Positions 11,623-29,298 of a DNA stretch of 64,000 nt are shown here, piece by piece. The stretch comes from Microbotryomycetes sp. JL201 (Eukaryota > Basidiomycota > Microbotryomycetes). The stretch is taken from the NCBI GenBank assembly GCA_033819885.1, contig JAQYUZ010000037.1:1-64000 (forward strand), in the 5' to 3' direction. Position numbers and translations under genes: made by a program. Below the pieces are notes generated by a model. That model ran no database searches, was not told where the DNA came from, and was given only the letters and a program-made list of their open reading frames with translations. Within the stretch, counting starts at the first letter, position 1. Each line of letters begins with the position of its first letter.

Positions 11623-13933
11623 CTACAAGAAGCTCAACCCGAGGCCAAATTGCAACCCTTTGACAGTACCCTCACCAGCCGTTGCTGCAAGAGGCACGCC
11701 CATGTTGGCCTCGACGCGCACGAGCGCGTGGCGATACATGAGGCCAACGCCAGCCGTGACAGACGGGTGTCTGACTAGAGACATGGATGTATTGTACAGA
11801 GACATCTCGCCTGGGAAAATCCGGACATTGACGCATTGTGAGCATTATTCACTCCCACAACCGCGCCTCTCCTGCCATCACTTACCTGGAATCCAACGGA
11901 TGAGGCGGCCAGCGTTGACAAACGCATGCAACTTCAGCGGCAAATCGGGCTTGCGCGGCATCGGTGTCAGCACCGAAGCCCCTAAGGCCCAGCACAGATC
12001 GCCACCGGTGAAATCGTCTGTGATGTTCAACGTTCAGTGATCCATTGACATTTCGCAACGAGAAGAACGGCTCACTGTTGTCGCGGGGACCCATCGCATT
12101 TGGCCTGAACATGCGGACGCTTGTCGGACCGCCCAGGTGGAAACGGTCGACAAACGTGGACGTTTGCCCAGCAAGCGGCAACAAGGCGCCGGATTTGGCC
12201 GTCAAAGACAAAGACTTTTTTTCCACAAGAATGCCTCCAGTCAGCGCAACGCGAATCATCTCGGACGCCTTGCGCGTGTCGACCAGACTCACCGTGCCAG
12301 GACTGAGCGAGGTGGCCCAACTGACTTCGTTTTCGGCCTTGATAAAGCTGACATCACCGCCAAGGCCAGCATATTCCTAATTCATGGGAAGCGAGTGAGC
12401 ATAAGCGATTAATATTCAGATGCGAGCTCGCACCTGTCGAGCTCGCAACATTGCACCTTTCGTCGGCGCAATCGGGTCGTCACGACTGTCGCGAGTAAAT
12501 GTATGCGACACGGCCGATTTGACGTTGGATCCAGCCTGATCTCGGACGCTGATTTCTTGCTTGCATCAGAACGATCGAAGCAACGCGCAGCGTATCACCG
12601 AGCTTACCTCAGCGAAGCACGCTGGGACACCTCGCCTATTTGGCGGAGCACAGCGTCGTACGTAATTTCGTGCCAGCCCCATTGAGACAGAGTCTGAGGT
12701 CGAATGAATCAGCGCGGTCTGACAACATGGTCGCGAGCGAATCAAGCATGCCCTGATGCGTGCTTGAGCACCCCGAGTTCGCTCAAAACATCCCGCAAAG
12801 TAGCTGAGGTCACGATGGGCTGAATAGAGTGACAAATCGGCGTGTGTCGTAGCAGAGGCATTAACCGGAGTGTCGAAGCGTAACTGTTGCAGGCAGCGTC
12901 AGCTAGAGGTGACCGATCTGTTGAGCGGAGACGAGCATGCCTGGAATGCGTTCTTGGTTCGGGTGCCAAACGAGACATTGCCTTCGACAGTCTCGGCGCC
13001 GCCAAGGGCGTTGCGTATCTTGACTGTGCCCGTCTGTACGTAACGACAAGTCGAATGAGCTCACAATTAAGCGTGCTCACTAGCATACGCGACTTACTGC
13101 ATTGCCTTCTCCGTCACCGACGTCTGTCGCGGTTCTGACAAAGTATTTCGGAGCCTCGTGCACTCGCATCACGATGTCGACGTCGTCTGGTCCGGCAAGC
13201 AGGCTCGAGCTAGCTTCGAGGCCAGCCTGCACGTCGCGAAAGATGTCGAATTGGCCGAAACGATTGCTTAAATCTCGTGTCGTTCTGAGTAGAGATCCGA
13301 GCGAATGCGTTCCACCGTCTTCTTGATGGGGTGCAGGACCAAGCGCGGGCTGGACAAGAGCGGCCAGAAAGCCTGCCCTGGTCGACTTTGCGCCGATGAC
13401 CCGGACGGCGTTGAGGTGGAGCCGAGTATCGAGGTTGTCGGACACCTTGGTTTAGTCCAAGGAGAAGGTCAAACGGCTGGAGATTGACAGCCCAGAACAT
13501 GACTGACGAGTTCGCTCAGCAGTCGGCCCGACCGCTCATAGTCGGCGCGCATTCGCCTCTGAATACGGTCCGTGGCCCAGTCAGCAGCCTCCTGAGATGT
13601 CTGTGGATCGACATCGATCGCAGTTGTCGTGACGGATGGTCTTGCTGGGGTCGAATTCGGCTGTGCCTCGTTGGAGCCTGCGACGGCAGCAGGCTGCGTG
13701 TCGATCGGCGCCGTTTTTGGAGCATCTTCAGGTGTCGATATCAGCGGCCCTGCCACGTCCAAGGTGGGAACGTCGACCGTCTGCGGCTTGAACGCCTCGG
13801 CCGCATACTCGGCGGGCTTGCTGCGCCGTGGTGCCTGCATGTGAGCGCAAGGCAAAGGGTTAGCAAGCAATGAGATGTCATGTAGGACTCTGCTGCGCCA
13901 GCGTCTGAGAAATTGACTCACGTCCGAGCTCAT
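11623..13933 (-). CDS. SAM50: SAM50/TOB55 mitochondrial beta-barrel insertase
   Basis: Core channel of the sorting and assembly machinery that inserts beta-barrel proteins into the mitochondrial outer membrane. Visible parts in order: a charged N-terminus with SKPAEYAAEAFKPQ; a POTRA-like segment around NRFGQFDIFRDVQAG and DVDIVMRVHEAPKYFVRT; the family turn DVGDGEGNA; then the Omp85 barrel with the diagnostic loop FHLGGPTSVRMF. It ends in GLQFGLGLSFL, which matches a barrel-sorting beta-signal (polar-x-G-x-x-hydrophobic-x-hydrophobic). The start at 13933 (MSSD) is followed at once by intron 1, and the next exon resumes APRRSKPAEY. It is divergent from DNAJC11, whose ATG is 138 bp away, and its stop lies 219 bp upstream of the clathrin start. 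Family assignment is secure; exact internal exons are not all fixed. Confidence 0.93.
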
Positions 13934-14071
13934 CGCTCGATGTCAAAAGGTTCCGACGCGGGTTTGTGCCGGACTTTGCACCGACCGCACACGAGACTCG
14001 TCCCGTATAGCTGTGTCGCTACTTCATGACGAGGCGCTAACCACAGTTCGCTAAACCGAACTGCCTGCGTC
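13934..14071. promoter_or_regulatory. Divergent promoter SAM50 / DNAJC11
   Basis: These 138 bp are the whole space between the two start codons, so they must hold both promoters and both 5' leaders. It is GC-rich, contains CGACGCGGG and CGACCGCAC words, and shows no clear TATA box. The pairing joins two genes of one mitochondrial outer/inner membrane complex. Confidence 0.6.
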
Positions 14072-16530
14072 ATGTCTTCTCACACCGCGACAGGCGTCGA
14101 GCCGCTGCTTGATGACGACAGCCCAGCCGAAGGCCGCCATCAGCATAATAATCGCGACATCGATGACAATACAGACGAGCTGGACACCGAGCCCCTCGAG
14201 CAAGGCACGCGGGATAGGCTGTATTCTGTCCTGAACGTTGAGCGCGATTGCTCGCCCGAAGACATTGTCAAGGCTTATAAGCGCCTCGCAGGCACGTTTA
14301 TAGCTATGCTCGCCTCCACATTCCGCTAAAAGCTTGCTTGCTGACTGACGATGTTCGCGGGCGTCGATTCGTAATGCAGCTTTGCTCCATCCCGATCGCC
14401 ACCCAGACTCGACCCTCAAATCGGCCGCTGACGCCCAGTTCCAGCAGCTCAACGAAGCGTTCGAAGTGTTGAGCGATCCTAGCAAGCGCGCCATCTACGA
14501 TGAACTTGGCGAGCAGGGACTGAAGGCGCACCTAGACGTTGGTCCGCGCAATCGGACTCCCGCAGAGGTCCGGTGCACAGCAGGGCCGCCATGCCAGAAC
14601 GCGTCACTGACACTTCAGGACATGCTCCAGATTCGTGCAGAATTCGAAAAAGCCGCGCGCAAGCAACTCGAGACGGATGTCGAGAGCTTGATCAAGTCGA
14701 GGGCAAGGTCACGTGACCCGTTCTAATTCGTCTTGCATCTAATTCCACCCGACCGTCATCCGCAGGGAGAACTCACTGTCATTACCGATGCGCGAGTTCT
14801 GTTACTCGCTGACGAAGAGCGACGACGGCTTGGAGGTCCACCGGTCCGCGTGCCGACGCGAAACGGATGTCACTGGAGCTGAACCTCGAATCATCGCAGG
14901 AACTGTCTCTGGCTGCAAAGCTGGGCACTGTCGCCACTCGCCAGATGGTGCTCAAGCACTCTTACACAGTCAGTGATGCGGCAATTTGGCTCGTAGAAGC
15001 CCCTGAAACTTTTTCGCAGACACCTCTGAATCCGAGCACGAGTCTGATCCTCACAAGCCAGCTCCTCACACGAAACGGAGCAGGAGGTGGCAATGTCATA
15101 GGCAAAATTGCGTACACTCCGTCATCGAAATGGTCAATACAGGTACGACGAATGCTGTTTAGGAGCAGCACAGGGTACTCACTATTGCGAATGTCAGATT
15201 GGCACAACAGCCTTGCGACCACGAGCTCTCATCTTACGAGGCACATTCATGCCCGACTCGGACTCGTAAGCCTGATAGAGCCTCATCACACACAAAGATC
15301 CGTGACTCACAGAACTGTATCAGATCAATCACAGTCAACGCGCCAGTCAAGACGCTGGCGGCGCCACCGCAAGTGACTATTACCTTGGCTCGGCGGGTAC
15401 TCGAACAAGTCACTGCGGTCTTCACACTGCGTTCGGGCATCTGGGCACTTGGCAGCTGGGGCCGCGAGCAGAGGGAAACCACGCCGACATCCACATCGAC
15501 CATCACATTGGGTGTCAATCATCACCAAGGTTGGGCGCTCGAGCTCACATCGGGCGTGCAAGCTCAACAGCTGAGCGCAACTTATTCGAAAACGCTTCTT
15601 GGGAGCTTCAAAGTGACGGGAGGCGGCATCGTGTCCTCAGAAGGCGCCGTGTCCATTTTCGTCGAGAGCGAAAGGAGAGTGACAGAGCACGTGCGCGCTG
15701 GCATGGGACTCGACCTTGGCATGACAGGCACCATGACGTTCAAGCTCAAGTAAGAGGCAATTTCCGAAAGGCTTTGACACGCTGTACCACGCCCAACACT
15801 GATCACGATTGCCTAGATTTTCGCGACTTGGACAACGGATGACTTTACCTATTGTCGTCGCTTCTGCGTGGGACTCGCGCTTGATTGTGGCCCTCACCGC
15901 TGGTCCTACCGTGGCGGTCCTTGCGACGGAACACTTTGTTATTCGGCCGCGTAAGCGCCGGAAAGCAGCGACCAGGCTGGAAGAGCTCCGAAAGGAGCAT
16001 GCAGATTATCTAGAGGAACGACGTCGTGACGCTGAAGAGGCTGCCAGGCTGCTTCAAGAGCATGCGCGAAAGAAAACGGGATCCGAGCGCGCAAAGCACG
16101 GTCAGTCCGTTCCTGCTCCGTTCCTGCGCCAGTAAAGGCAAGATCGGTGAATCTGAACACGAAAATTTTACAGGCTTGGTAATCGAAATGGCCCGTTACG
16201 GCGTCATGAAGCCGAATCAGGCTGAGAATGATTCCGAGCGGCGCAACATAGACGTAACAGGTAACTAATCACCCCGACCGTCAAAAGTTCTTCGACTTTG
16301 CTGACGAGTTGAACGTCAATGCAGTCGCTGTTCAAGCCCTTGTCACAAACTCGCAACTGGTCATACCCGGCGGGAGAAGCAAGAGCTCGCTTCTAGGCTT
16401 CTACGATTGCGCCATCGGCGAGCGCAAGCGCCTCACAATCCGATACTTGTTCAAAGAGAAGATGCATGAAGTGACTGTGCAAGACAATGAACCCGTAGCC
16501 GCGCCATTACGTTCACACTGCCTGCAATGA
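14072..16530 (+). CDS. DNAJC11: DnaJ protein, DNAJC11 family
   Basis: J-domain protein of the DNAJC11 type, which in animals sits at mitochondria and binds SAM50 and MICOS to shape cristae. The J domain begins near residue 50 (RDRLYSVLNVERDCSPEDI) and carries HPD inside LLHPDRHPD, followed by FEVLSDPSKRAIYDELGEQGL. The middle is the family's beta-rich region (TSQLLTRNGAGGGN). Then come a hydrophobic stretch (LIVALTAGPTVAVLATEHFV), a charged coiled coil (RRRDAEEAARLLQEHARKK) and the C-terminal DUF3395 domain (QLVIPGGRSKSSLLGFYD, ERKRLTIRYLFKEKMHEV). Intron 1 (14292-14379) is GC-AG: only that junction restores RLAALLHPDRHPD. It is convergent with PRP22, with stops about 70 bp apart. Confidence 0.9.
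14292..14379 (+). other. GC-AG intron in DNAJC11
   Basis: The exon ends CGCCTCGCAG and the intron opens GCACGT and closes ATGCAG, 88 nt. Joining there reads R-L-A-A-L-L-H-P-D, the expected helix II/HPD junction of a J domain. No GT donor nearby keeps that frame and sequence. Confidence 0.8.
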
Positions 16531-16600
16531 TGATGCTAGCAAAATTACAACAGCCCAACTTGTGGGTTCGTGCAACACGACTGACGTTAAGCGACTAGAA

Positions 16601-20908
<4,308 letters not shown>

Positions 20909-21078
20909 GGTGTGCGTGTGTGCGCGCGCGCGCTCCGTTCAGCGACTGAATGTCAGCGCCCGAGTGTTTTGTGGCGCGCGTGCGACGAGCGTGCGCTTGG
21001 CCTGTGGGGAGAGGGCGAGAGAATCGCCTGGGCCGACTTGCGACTTTGTGCGGGTTTGCCTCGATTCATCCTCTCCAA
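20909..21078. promoter_or_regulatory. Divergent promoter PRP22 / GDP-fucose synthase
   Basis: 170 bp separate the two start codons. The part next to PRP22 holds an alternating TGTGCGTGTGTGCGCGCGCGCGC run (about 20910-20935), a sequence able to adopt a Z-like form and probably nucleosome-poor. No TATA box is obvious. Confidence 0.5.
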
Positions 21079-23090
<2,012 letters not shown>

Positions 23091-23167
23091 ATTCTAGATT
23101 TGTTCTTGCATGTAGAGGCGCTCTAGCCATTCTTGTCCATTTGTCATTGTGCCTAAACTGTCCACGT

Positions 23168-23173
23168 AATAAA
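23168..23173 (+). terminator. Poly(A)-signal-like AATAAA
   Basis: AATAAA lies 78 bases after the GDP-L-fucose synthase stop and 48 bases before the proposed SmB start codon. It is the best candidate for that gene's 3' end signal. Assigned by sequence and position only. Confidence 0.4.
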
Positions 23174-23220
23174 TGTGGCTCAGCGCAACCAATCCTTCTT
23201 GACTACACGCGACACTGAGC

Positions 23221-24355
23221 ATGGTCAGTCCTGCCCGTTCGGCCATCGCTGGCACATAGCCAAACGTTGCTGATCTTGTGCTACTTGCTGTACTGCTGTC
23301 CTACCTGGCGTGCCGACTCTGTGGGTGTTCGTATGCGTGTGTGTCGTCGCCCACGCGTCCTTCACGACTCGTCTACGAACCTTGCGCGGGCGCACTTTTA
23401 CATGGCCGTCTCGTCCGATGCTTTTGACTTGTCACTTATCCTCCCGTGTCTCGTGCTTGCGTCACGCGCACCGTGGTCTAGTCGGCCGCAAAGAAGGGCG
23501 GCAAGATGGCGGCCATCATCGGCTACAGGATCAGAGTCACGCTCAATGACTCGCGCGCGCTCGTTGGGCATATGCTTGCGTTTGACAAGCACATGAACCT
23601 CGTCATCAGCGACTGCGAAGAGTTTAGGCGCGTCAAAGCCAAAAAGGGCGCAAAGGCCAAGGCATCAAAGGCCGCCGGCGCTAACGAAGATGACGACGAG
23701 GACGACGAATCGGCGACAGACGAAGAGATGAAGCGTGTGCTCGGCCTCGTCATCGTTCGCGGAGAGACGATCGTCACGCTCACGGTCGAAGGTCCGCCGC
23801 CTGTCCAGGACGACGGCGCCCGTCCACCGGTCAGTGCTTTCCTTGTGTCGGTCACTCGTTTCGTTGCACTCATGCTGACGCGCGTGTGTAATCGTGCTCT
23901 ATCGTTTGTACGTCTCCACAACGCCCGGTGCGACAGCTCGGCGCCGGACCTGGCTTTGGCGCGCCTGCTGGACGAGGCATGGGTCTCGCTCCACCCACAA
24001 TGCAAGTTGGTGACCCGCCAGCAAAGTACCGAGGACGCATTGCTCACCGGACCAAACTTACCCCCGCAGGCGGCAAGCACCTCAGAACTTTGCGCCACCG
24101 CAACCCCCGCCTGGCATGCCCGGCATGATGTGAGGCCTGCAAGACAGCCTAGCCATATATCAGGTCACACTCGCTGATGTTCTTTTCTGAACCTATCAGG
24201 CCACCTCCAGGCTTTGGAGCCCCGCCGCCAGGTTTCATGCCACCACCACCTGGGTGAGTCCAGACCTTGCCAGTCCGGCGTCTAGCCGTCAAATGAAGTG
24301 TTCTCTGTCGACTAACTCTGTGGGTTGTGAACTACGTAGCTTCCCCGGGCGATGA
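23221..24355 (+). CDS. SMB1: Spliceosomal Sm protein B
   Basis: Core Sm-ring protein of U1, U2, U4 and U5 snRNPs. The Sm fold reads IGYRIRVTLNDSRALVGHML, then AFDKHMNLVISDCEEFR, an acidic insert (EDDDEDDESATDEE) between Sm1 and Sm2, and VLGLVIVRGETIVTLTVEGP. The C-terminus is the proline/glycine tail of SmB: GAGPGFGAPAGRGMG, PPPGMPGMM, PPPGFGAPPPGF, ending PPPPGFPGR. The start is inferred: exon 2 begins after a CTAG acceptor at 23481 with SAAKKGGK before the internal Met at 23506, and an in-frame TAG blocks any unspliced extension. ATG at 23221 followed directly by GTCAGT would supply a one-codon first exon giving MSAAKKGGKMAAIIGYR. The alternative start is 23506. Family assignment is secure, the first exon less so. 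Confidence 0.88.
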
Positions 24356-24518
24356 GCGTTTGTGGCGGAGCGCTAACCCAAAATTCCCCGTGCGCTGGAC
24401 TCTAACTCCACTGCACTTGTGCTTCGTTCTGCTCGCTTTGCTGTAATAATGGATTGACACCTCAATAGAATCGATGAAGTCAGTTTGAATTTGTTGGTTG
24501 CGCTCTCATCGCTACGGC

Positions 24519-26720
24519 ATGGCGCCCAAGCTCGACACGATCGTAGCGCAGATACAAGCGGCGACATCGATCGCAGATATTCAGAAGCACAGTGAGCTCG
24601 CACGTGCGCGCCTGTGCTCTGTCGCTGCCTGACATTGACGGCGCCTTGTGCCCGGCCAGTCGTGCCTACGCTGCGCAAGCTCGATAAGCAAGCAGCGACA
24701 GCGCAAGCAGGCTCAACAAGAGGAGGTTCCGCCTCGTCGTCCAAACCACCTGCGCCCGCGTCGCCCGGACCTGGCGAAGCCGCCGAGTCGTCGAGCGCAC
24801 AGGCCCCGGCTCATGTGCTCGCCACGACGCTCGCAGACGGTCGCGACCCGCTCTCGGTCCTCGACCCGCACAAAAACACAGTCGGGTACCTTTTCGTACT
24901 GTGAGTCATGCGCAGATACGTCGTCCAACTGCCGTGGGGCGCCACTGACTAGCTGGCATTCGAATCCGTTCGGTGCAGCAATGCTCGCTTGTCTGGAGAC
25001 GATCTACGTTCACAAGATATAGAACTGCTCATGTCATGTGTATTGGCACTGTCAGAGGCCGCAGATCCTGCACAGTTGCGCCTCGTGCCAGATCAACGTG
25101 CGCGACACTCGCTCGCGGCTGCCATAGACAGCAACGCCGATCGCTGACAAGAGCATTGCCCAGTCGTGCACCTCGTACGCCAGTTTGCGTCCGTCGCCGA
25201 AAGCTCCCGAGCTGTGAGTGCCAAAATTTCGAACCTGCGATCGCAGCTCGAGCTGACATGGCTGAGTACCTTGCTTTAGCTCGCTTTGGCAGTCTTGCCC
25301 ATCAAGAATCTTATTCAGAAGAGTGTCTCACATGGCTATCTGTCGCCTTTGCACCCGTTGTTGATGCAGGTCAGTCTGGGTTTAGATCAACCCCTAGCCG
25401 CCGCTCGATTTGCTGACTCGGTCTTTGACAGATCGCCCTGTCTGCCCGCTCATACAATCCGGTTCACGACATTGTCATGACAAACATTGTCGACATTGAC
25501 ACGGGTGTAAGTAGCCAACGAGGTGCTTGATTCGGGACCAGGGAAAAAGTTGACCTGTTTCTTTGCAGCTCACGGCTGTCAGGTACCACGACAATTTGCT
25601 ATACCATTACCTGGGAGGAGTCATAGCTGCACTGCTTGGTGAACACACTCGGGCCATGGACATGCTCGAGATTGCAAGTCAATCGCCGGAGGACATTTTT
25701 TGGGAGAAGGCTGACATTCTATCACGATGGCAGGTCGTAGTCTCTCCCGCTCAAGTGACCGCTGCGATCCAAGTTGATGCATACAAGAAGCTGATTTTGC
25801 TGCAGCTGCTCACTCATGGTCATGTACGGCAATCTCCAGCAAAGTTCACCCGCCACACGATAGCTGACAACGTTATCGTTCTGTCTTACAGACGGAGCCA
25901 TTACCCAAATACACGTCTGCAACAGTGGCATCCACTTGCAAGGACTTGAGCGGACCGTACCTCGACTTTGCCGAAGCATTTGCGACTCGCGACGCCACCA
26001 AAGTTACGGCTGCTTTTCAGCAGCATCACCAAACTTTTGAACAGGTGAGCTTGTCGGACGGAATTGTTCAATTCTCTCACTTACCCTCAAGAACGTAGGA
26101 TTTGAATGCCGGACTGGTCGACCTGTGCTGGAGCACATTTCGCCGCCGAGCGATCCTTAGATTGACAGAAACTTTTATTACATTGTCGTTGCGCGAGATT
26201 GCAAAGGCCATGCAAGTTGATTCTGACGAGCAAGGTTTGCAACAAGCTCGGGCGGAAGTCGTCGGCATGGTGCGTCGATCGACACGGGAATTTTGCACGT
26301 TCAGCGCCGCTGACGAAGACTTGAGTATATTCCTGCAGATTGAGAGGGGCGAGGTGCGAGGCACTTTGTCAGGAGAGACTTTGCATGATATGTCGGTCAC
26401 ATTCACCGATGACCCCGACCCGCTCAATTCGCACGCGACCGTCGCCAACGTTACTCGCGCAATTCATCAAGCGTCAGTGCTCGATCAACACTTGCTCGCT
26501 CACGATTGGCAGATCAGTGCTAGCAAAGACTTTGTACAAAAAGTGAGTTGCCCTCGGGCCAGAGGTCTGTCGAGTGCACGCTCGCTCAACCCTTCCCGAG
26601 CAGGCGTACGCCGCGGCGAGCTCTTTACAACCCATGCAGATGGCGACAGACGACTATGACGGTTCGGCGGCTGGAGAAGATTGGCGAGAATCGGGTGACG
26701 ACGATGATGACGAAAAGTAA
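24519..26720 (+). CDS. CSN3: COP9 signalosome subunit 3
   Basis: PCI-domain subunit of the COP9 signalosome, which removes Nedd8 from cullins. The N-terminus reads MAPKLDTIVAQIQAATSIAD and VPTLRKLDKQAATAQ. An Ala/Ser/Pro-rich insert follows, then DPLSVLDPHKNTVGYLFVL, a family signature. The helical repeat part has YHDNLLYHYLGGVIAALLGE. The PCI winged helix shows ITLSLREIAKAMQVDSDE and FLQIERGEVRGTLSG, followed by the C-terminal helix ATVANVTRAIHQASVLDQHL as in animal CSN3. It ends with an acidic tail (GEDWRESGDDDDDEK). It is convergent with the DUF4048-like gene (stops ~150 bp apart). The assignment rests on several aligned segments; other PCI proteins fit less well. Confidence 0.85.
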
Positions 26721-26868
26721 AACTTTACTTGCTTGTGTACATTCATAAGCAGCGTTCTCATGCTAGATGCTTCTCGACAATCCCATCTCGACAGGTTTCG
26801 TGTGGCAATCTTTGATGACAAACAACAAGCAGCAAATGTACGCAATGATTTGAATTCTTCAGGATATG

Positions 26869-28685
26869 CTACCATGCCGCCCAAGACTTTGACATGTCGT
26901 CCACGTCGATCGTCAATGCAGCTTCGTCAACTTGTTCGAGCTCAGCTCGGCAAGAATATCGATCATTTGTCTGTAGTCTCGTCTGTCGCTTGGGCGTCAA
27001 AGATGGTCTGCGGTAACCACCAACTTTACTCTCATTTTGAAAACTGTCGAGCTCGTCGTCTTTGCCAGTCCAATCAAAGTTCTCTGAAGAAGCAGCTCGA
27101 GGCGTACTGGGAGGTCGGTCAATGTCGCTCATCTGACTTGATGACCTGGATCGGACAGGTCGCATCTTGTTTACGGCGCCGAGTTTCGTCGTCGCCGCCG
27201 CTGTAGTCAAGTGGGACGCAGTTTCATTTTCTGATTCTATCGGTCCAAGAGCGCTCGCGAGTCCTGACAAGCACGGATGGGTCAGTGTGAAATTGTGCTC
27301 GGAAGCAAGTTGTTGTCCACGTCTCCGAAAGACGTACCTTGCTCTACCGTGTCGGCGACGGCCGAAAGTTTTTTGCCGAGCGTTGTCCAGCTACCGCCTG
27401 CGACATTGCTGATGACATCAAACGTACTGCGGGTTCTGCCGTGCGAAGAGCTACTCCGTTTAAGCGCAGCTAAAGGTGACAATGGGTCTTGCTGGTTCTC
27501 TTGCAGCGACGGACGAGATGGCGTGACAGGTACAACTTTCGCCGGCTGATCATCTTCTCGCTCTGGCCCATCGTCGGCTTCACTCGCTTCGCTCAAAGAC
27601 CTTCTCATCCAGGGTGAATCGGTCAAGACCTTTCCAAACACGCCGCCGACCCAAGTTTTCGCAGCTTGAACGCTTTCTGTCAGGTCTGTCGAGGCGACGT
27701 CACCGTTCTCGAGGTTTGACAGTGCTGCTCCTCCGTTCGCGGTCGTCATTAAAGTCGGCACATTGGTCGCGGACGTTGCTTGAGTCTTGTTTTTCATGCT
27801 GCGCGAGACGATGGATTCCCACTTGCGTTTCAACCTCGACAAGTCGTCCTCGTGTCTTTGCAATTCTGTGTATGGGCAATCGAAGCAATCTGGGAGTGAT
27901 CAGCTATCTCAGAGGACAGTAACAATTTGAAAATCGGTCTGACCTTCTCTGAGTTCGAGACATTTCTGTTCTTTTTTTGCGATGAACGACAGCAAGTCAG
28001 ATGCTGAGCTCGCCGCCGAGGCCACGCTGAACAAGTCGTCGGAGATTGCGGCAACCGATCCAGCGTTATCGAGGGTCGCGGCAGGTTCGGGACGCGCTTG
28101 AATGCTTGTTTCATTGGCGCTTGATCTTCGCAAGTCTAGAGACGTGCGCTGAGTGACTGGCGAACCGAGCATGAACGAAGTTTCACCGCTTTCCGTGTTC
28201 ATGGACTGAGGCCGAGCTCTGCCAGCGCCGTGAGCTGTTGCCTGCTGACTTGCCGGTGACGCCATATCTCTGATGGACGATGACGAGCTCGAATAGGAGA
28301 TTGATGACAGTCCTCGAACATGGCCGCCCGAGTTTGCCGGTCTCGTCTTGCTGCGCAAGTTTTTCGAAGGACTGTACTGAGTCAAAGGGTCGCCTGAGAG
28401 CGCGAAAGATACAGGCACGACGGACACGCCCCCTCGCATGCTATCGATCGAATTCCGAGGATGTGGTTGGGTAGGGGCCGTGTCCGGGGCCTGAGCGGGC
28501 GTCTCGTCGATCGTATCGAGGCCATTGGCCGTTATGGACGGGCGTCGCAAGCTTTTTATTTGTGGCATTGCGGGCGAGGAGGCCACGGCTGACGATCGCT
28601 GGTCGAAGTTTGCCGACGCATGGATGGACGGGACCGTTGCCAAGCTGAGTCGTTTGAGCTGGCGCTGAGGCGTTAGGTTGTCCAT
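26869..28685 (-). CDS. DUF4048-like fungal protein
   Basis: Ser-rich, largely disordered protein of about 580 residues. The N-terminal half is rich in S, P and T, with RGLSSISYSSSSSSIRDMAS. A predicted coiled coil follows: DLLSFIAKKEQKCLELREG joined to LQRHEDDLSRLKRKWESIVS. Next come an SWTTLGKKLSAVADTVEQG helix and a charged Ser-rich tail ending DDMSKSWAAW. The FxxxKExxxLELRE...LxRLKxxWE pattern resembles fungal DUF4048 proteins, whose job is unknown. Introns: one follows LREG, and one (GTACGT...GTCAG) joins VEQG to LASALGPIE. The start at 28685 (MDNLTPQRQ) is the first in-frame Met of a long exon. It is divergent from the LARP gene over 613 bp. Confidence 0.65.
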
Positions 28686-29298
28686 TTACTTTTCGACGCC
28701 CCTTCGCTGTCGCTTAGGGTGACGATCGAATGCCGAGTATTGTCGTAAGCTTTTGGGCTGCGGAGTTGTGCGGTCGAGTGACGCCACGTGAGGGACGCGT
28801 CCGTTCCCACAGACAGATCGATGCTATTGCCTCGGGAGGGTGATTGCAAGAATCTCGTAGCAAAACGACGCGTCCTTTGACCGCGTGCACGCCGTCGCGC
28901 GTGGGCGAATGAGCAGACCACCGAATCGGTCAACCGACGCGTCGCGAGGCGTCAATGAGCAATCCGAGCCCGCGGTTTCAATGTCAGCTCGGACCGGCTG
29001 AATGGTGATCAGATGAGAGATTAAGACCAGTCGAGCGGGTAGTGCATCGGGTAGAGGTTGTCACCTTCGGACCCATTCGAATTTGGACAGAGGCCTGAGC
29101 GTCGAATTCTGCTGGACGATGGCCGACTGTGTGCGGGTGAACGGTCACGCATTTGGCATGTTTCCGATTGATTGACGCCGATTACTTTTTTTTTGAAGGT
29201 GCATATACGCTGCGCCTTGCTAGCTTTTTTTTTTGTTTCAGGCGAATCCTTTCGTTTTCCTCGCTTACATTCGAAAAGACCTCGCGTTCGTTTACAAG
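28686..29298. promoter_or_regulatory. Divergent region, DUF4048-like gene / LARP
   Basis: 613 bp with no conserved ORF between two outward-facing genes. Two T-runs (about 29185-29200 and 29226-29237) lie near the LARP side; the second ends TTTGTTTCAG at about 29240, a good 3' splice site, so LARP may have a 5'-UTR intron. Confidence 0.45.

Noticed and set aside
20910-20935. Alternating TG/CG run as a coding microsatellite
   Set aside because: It lies upstream of the PRP22 ATG in the divergent promoter and is not within an exon.
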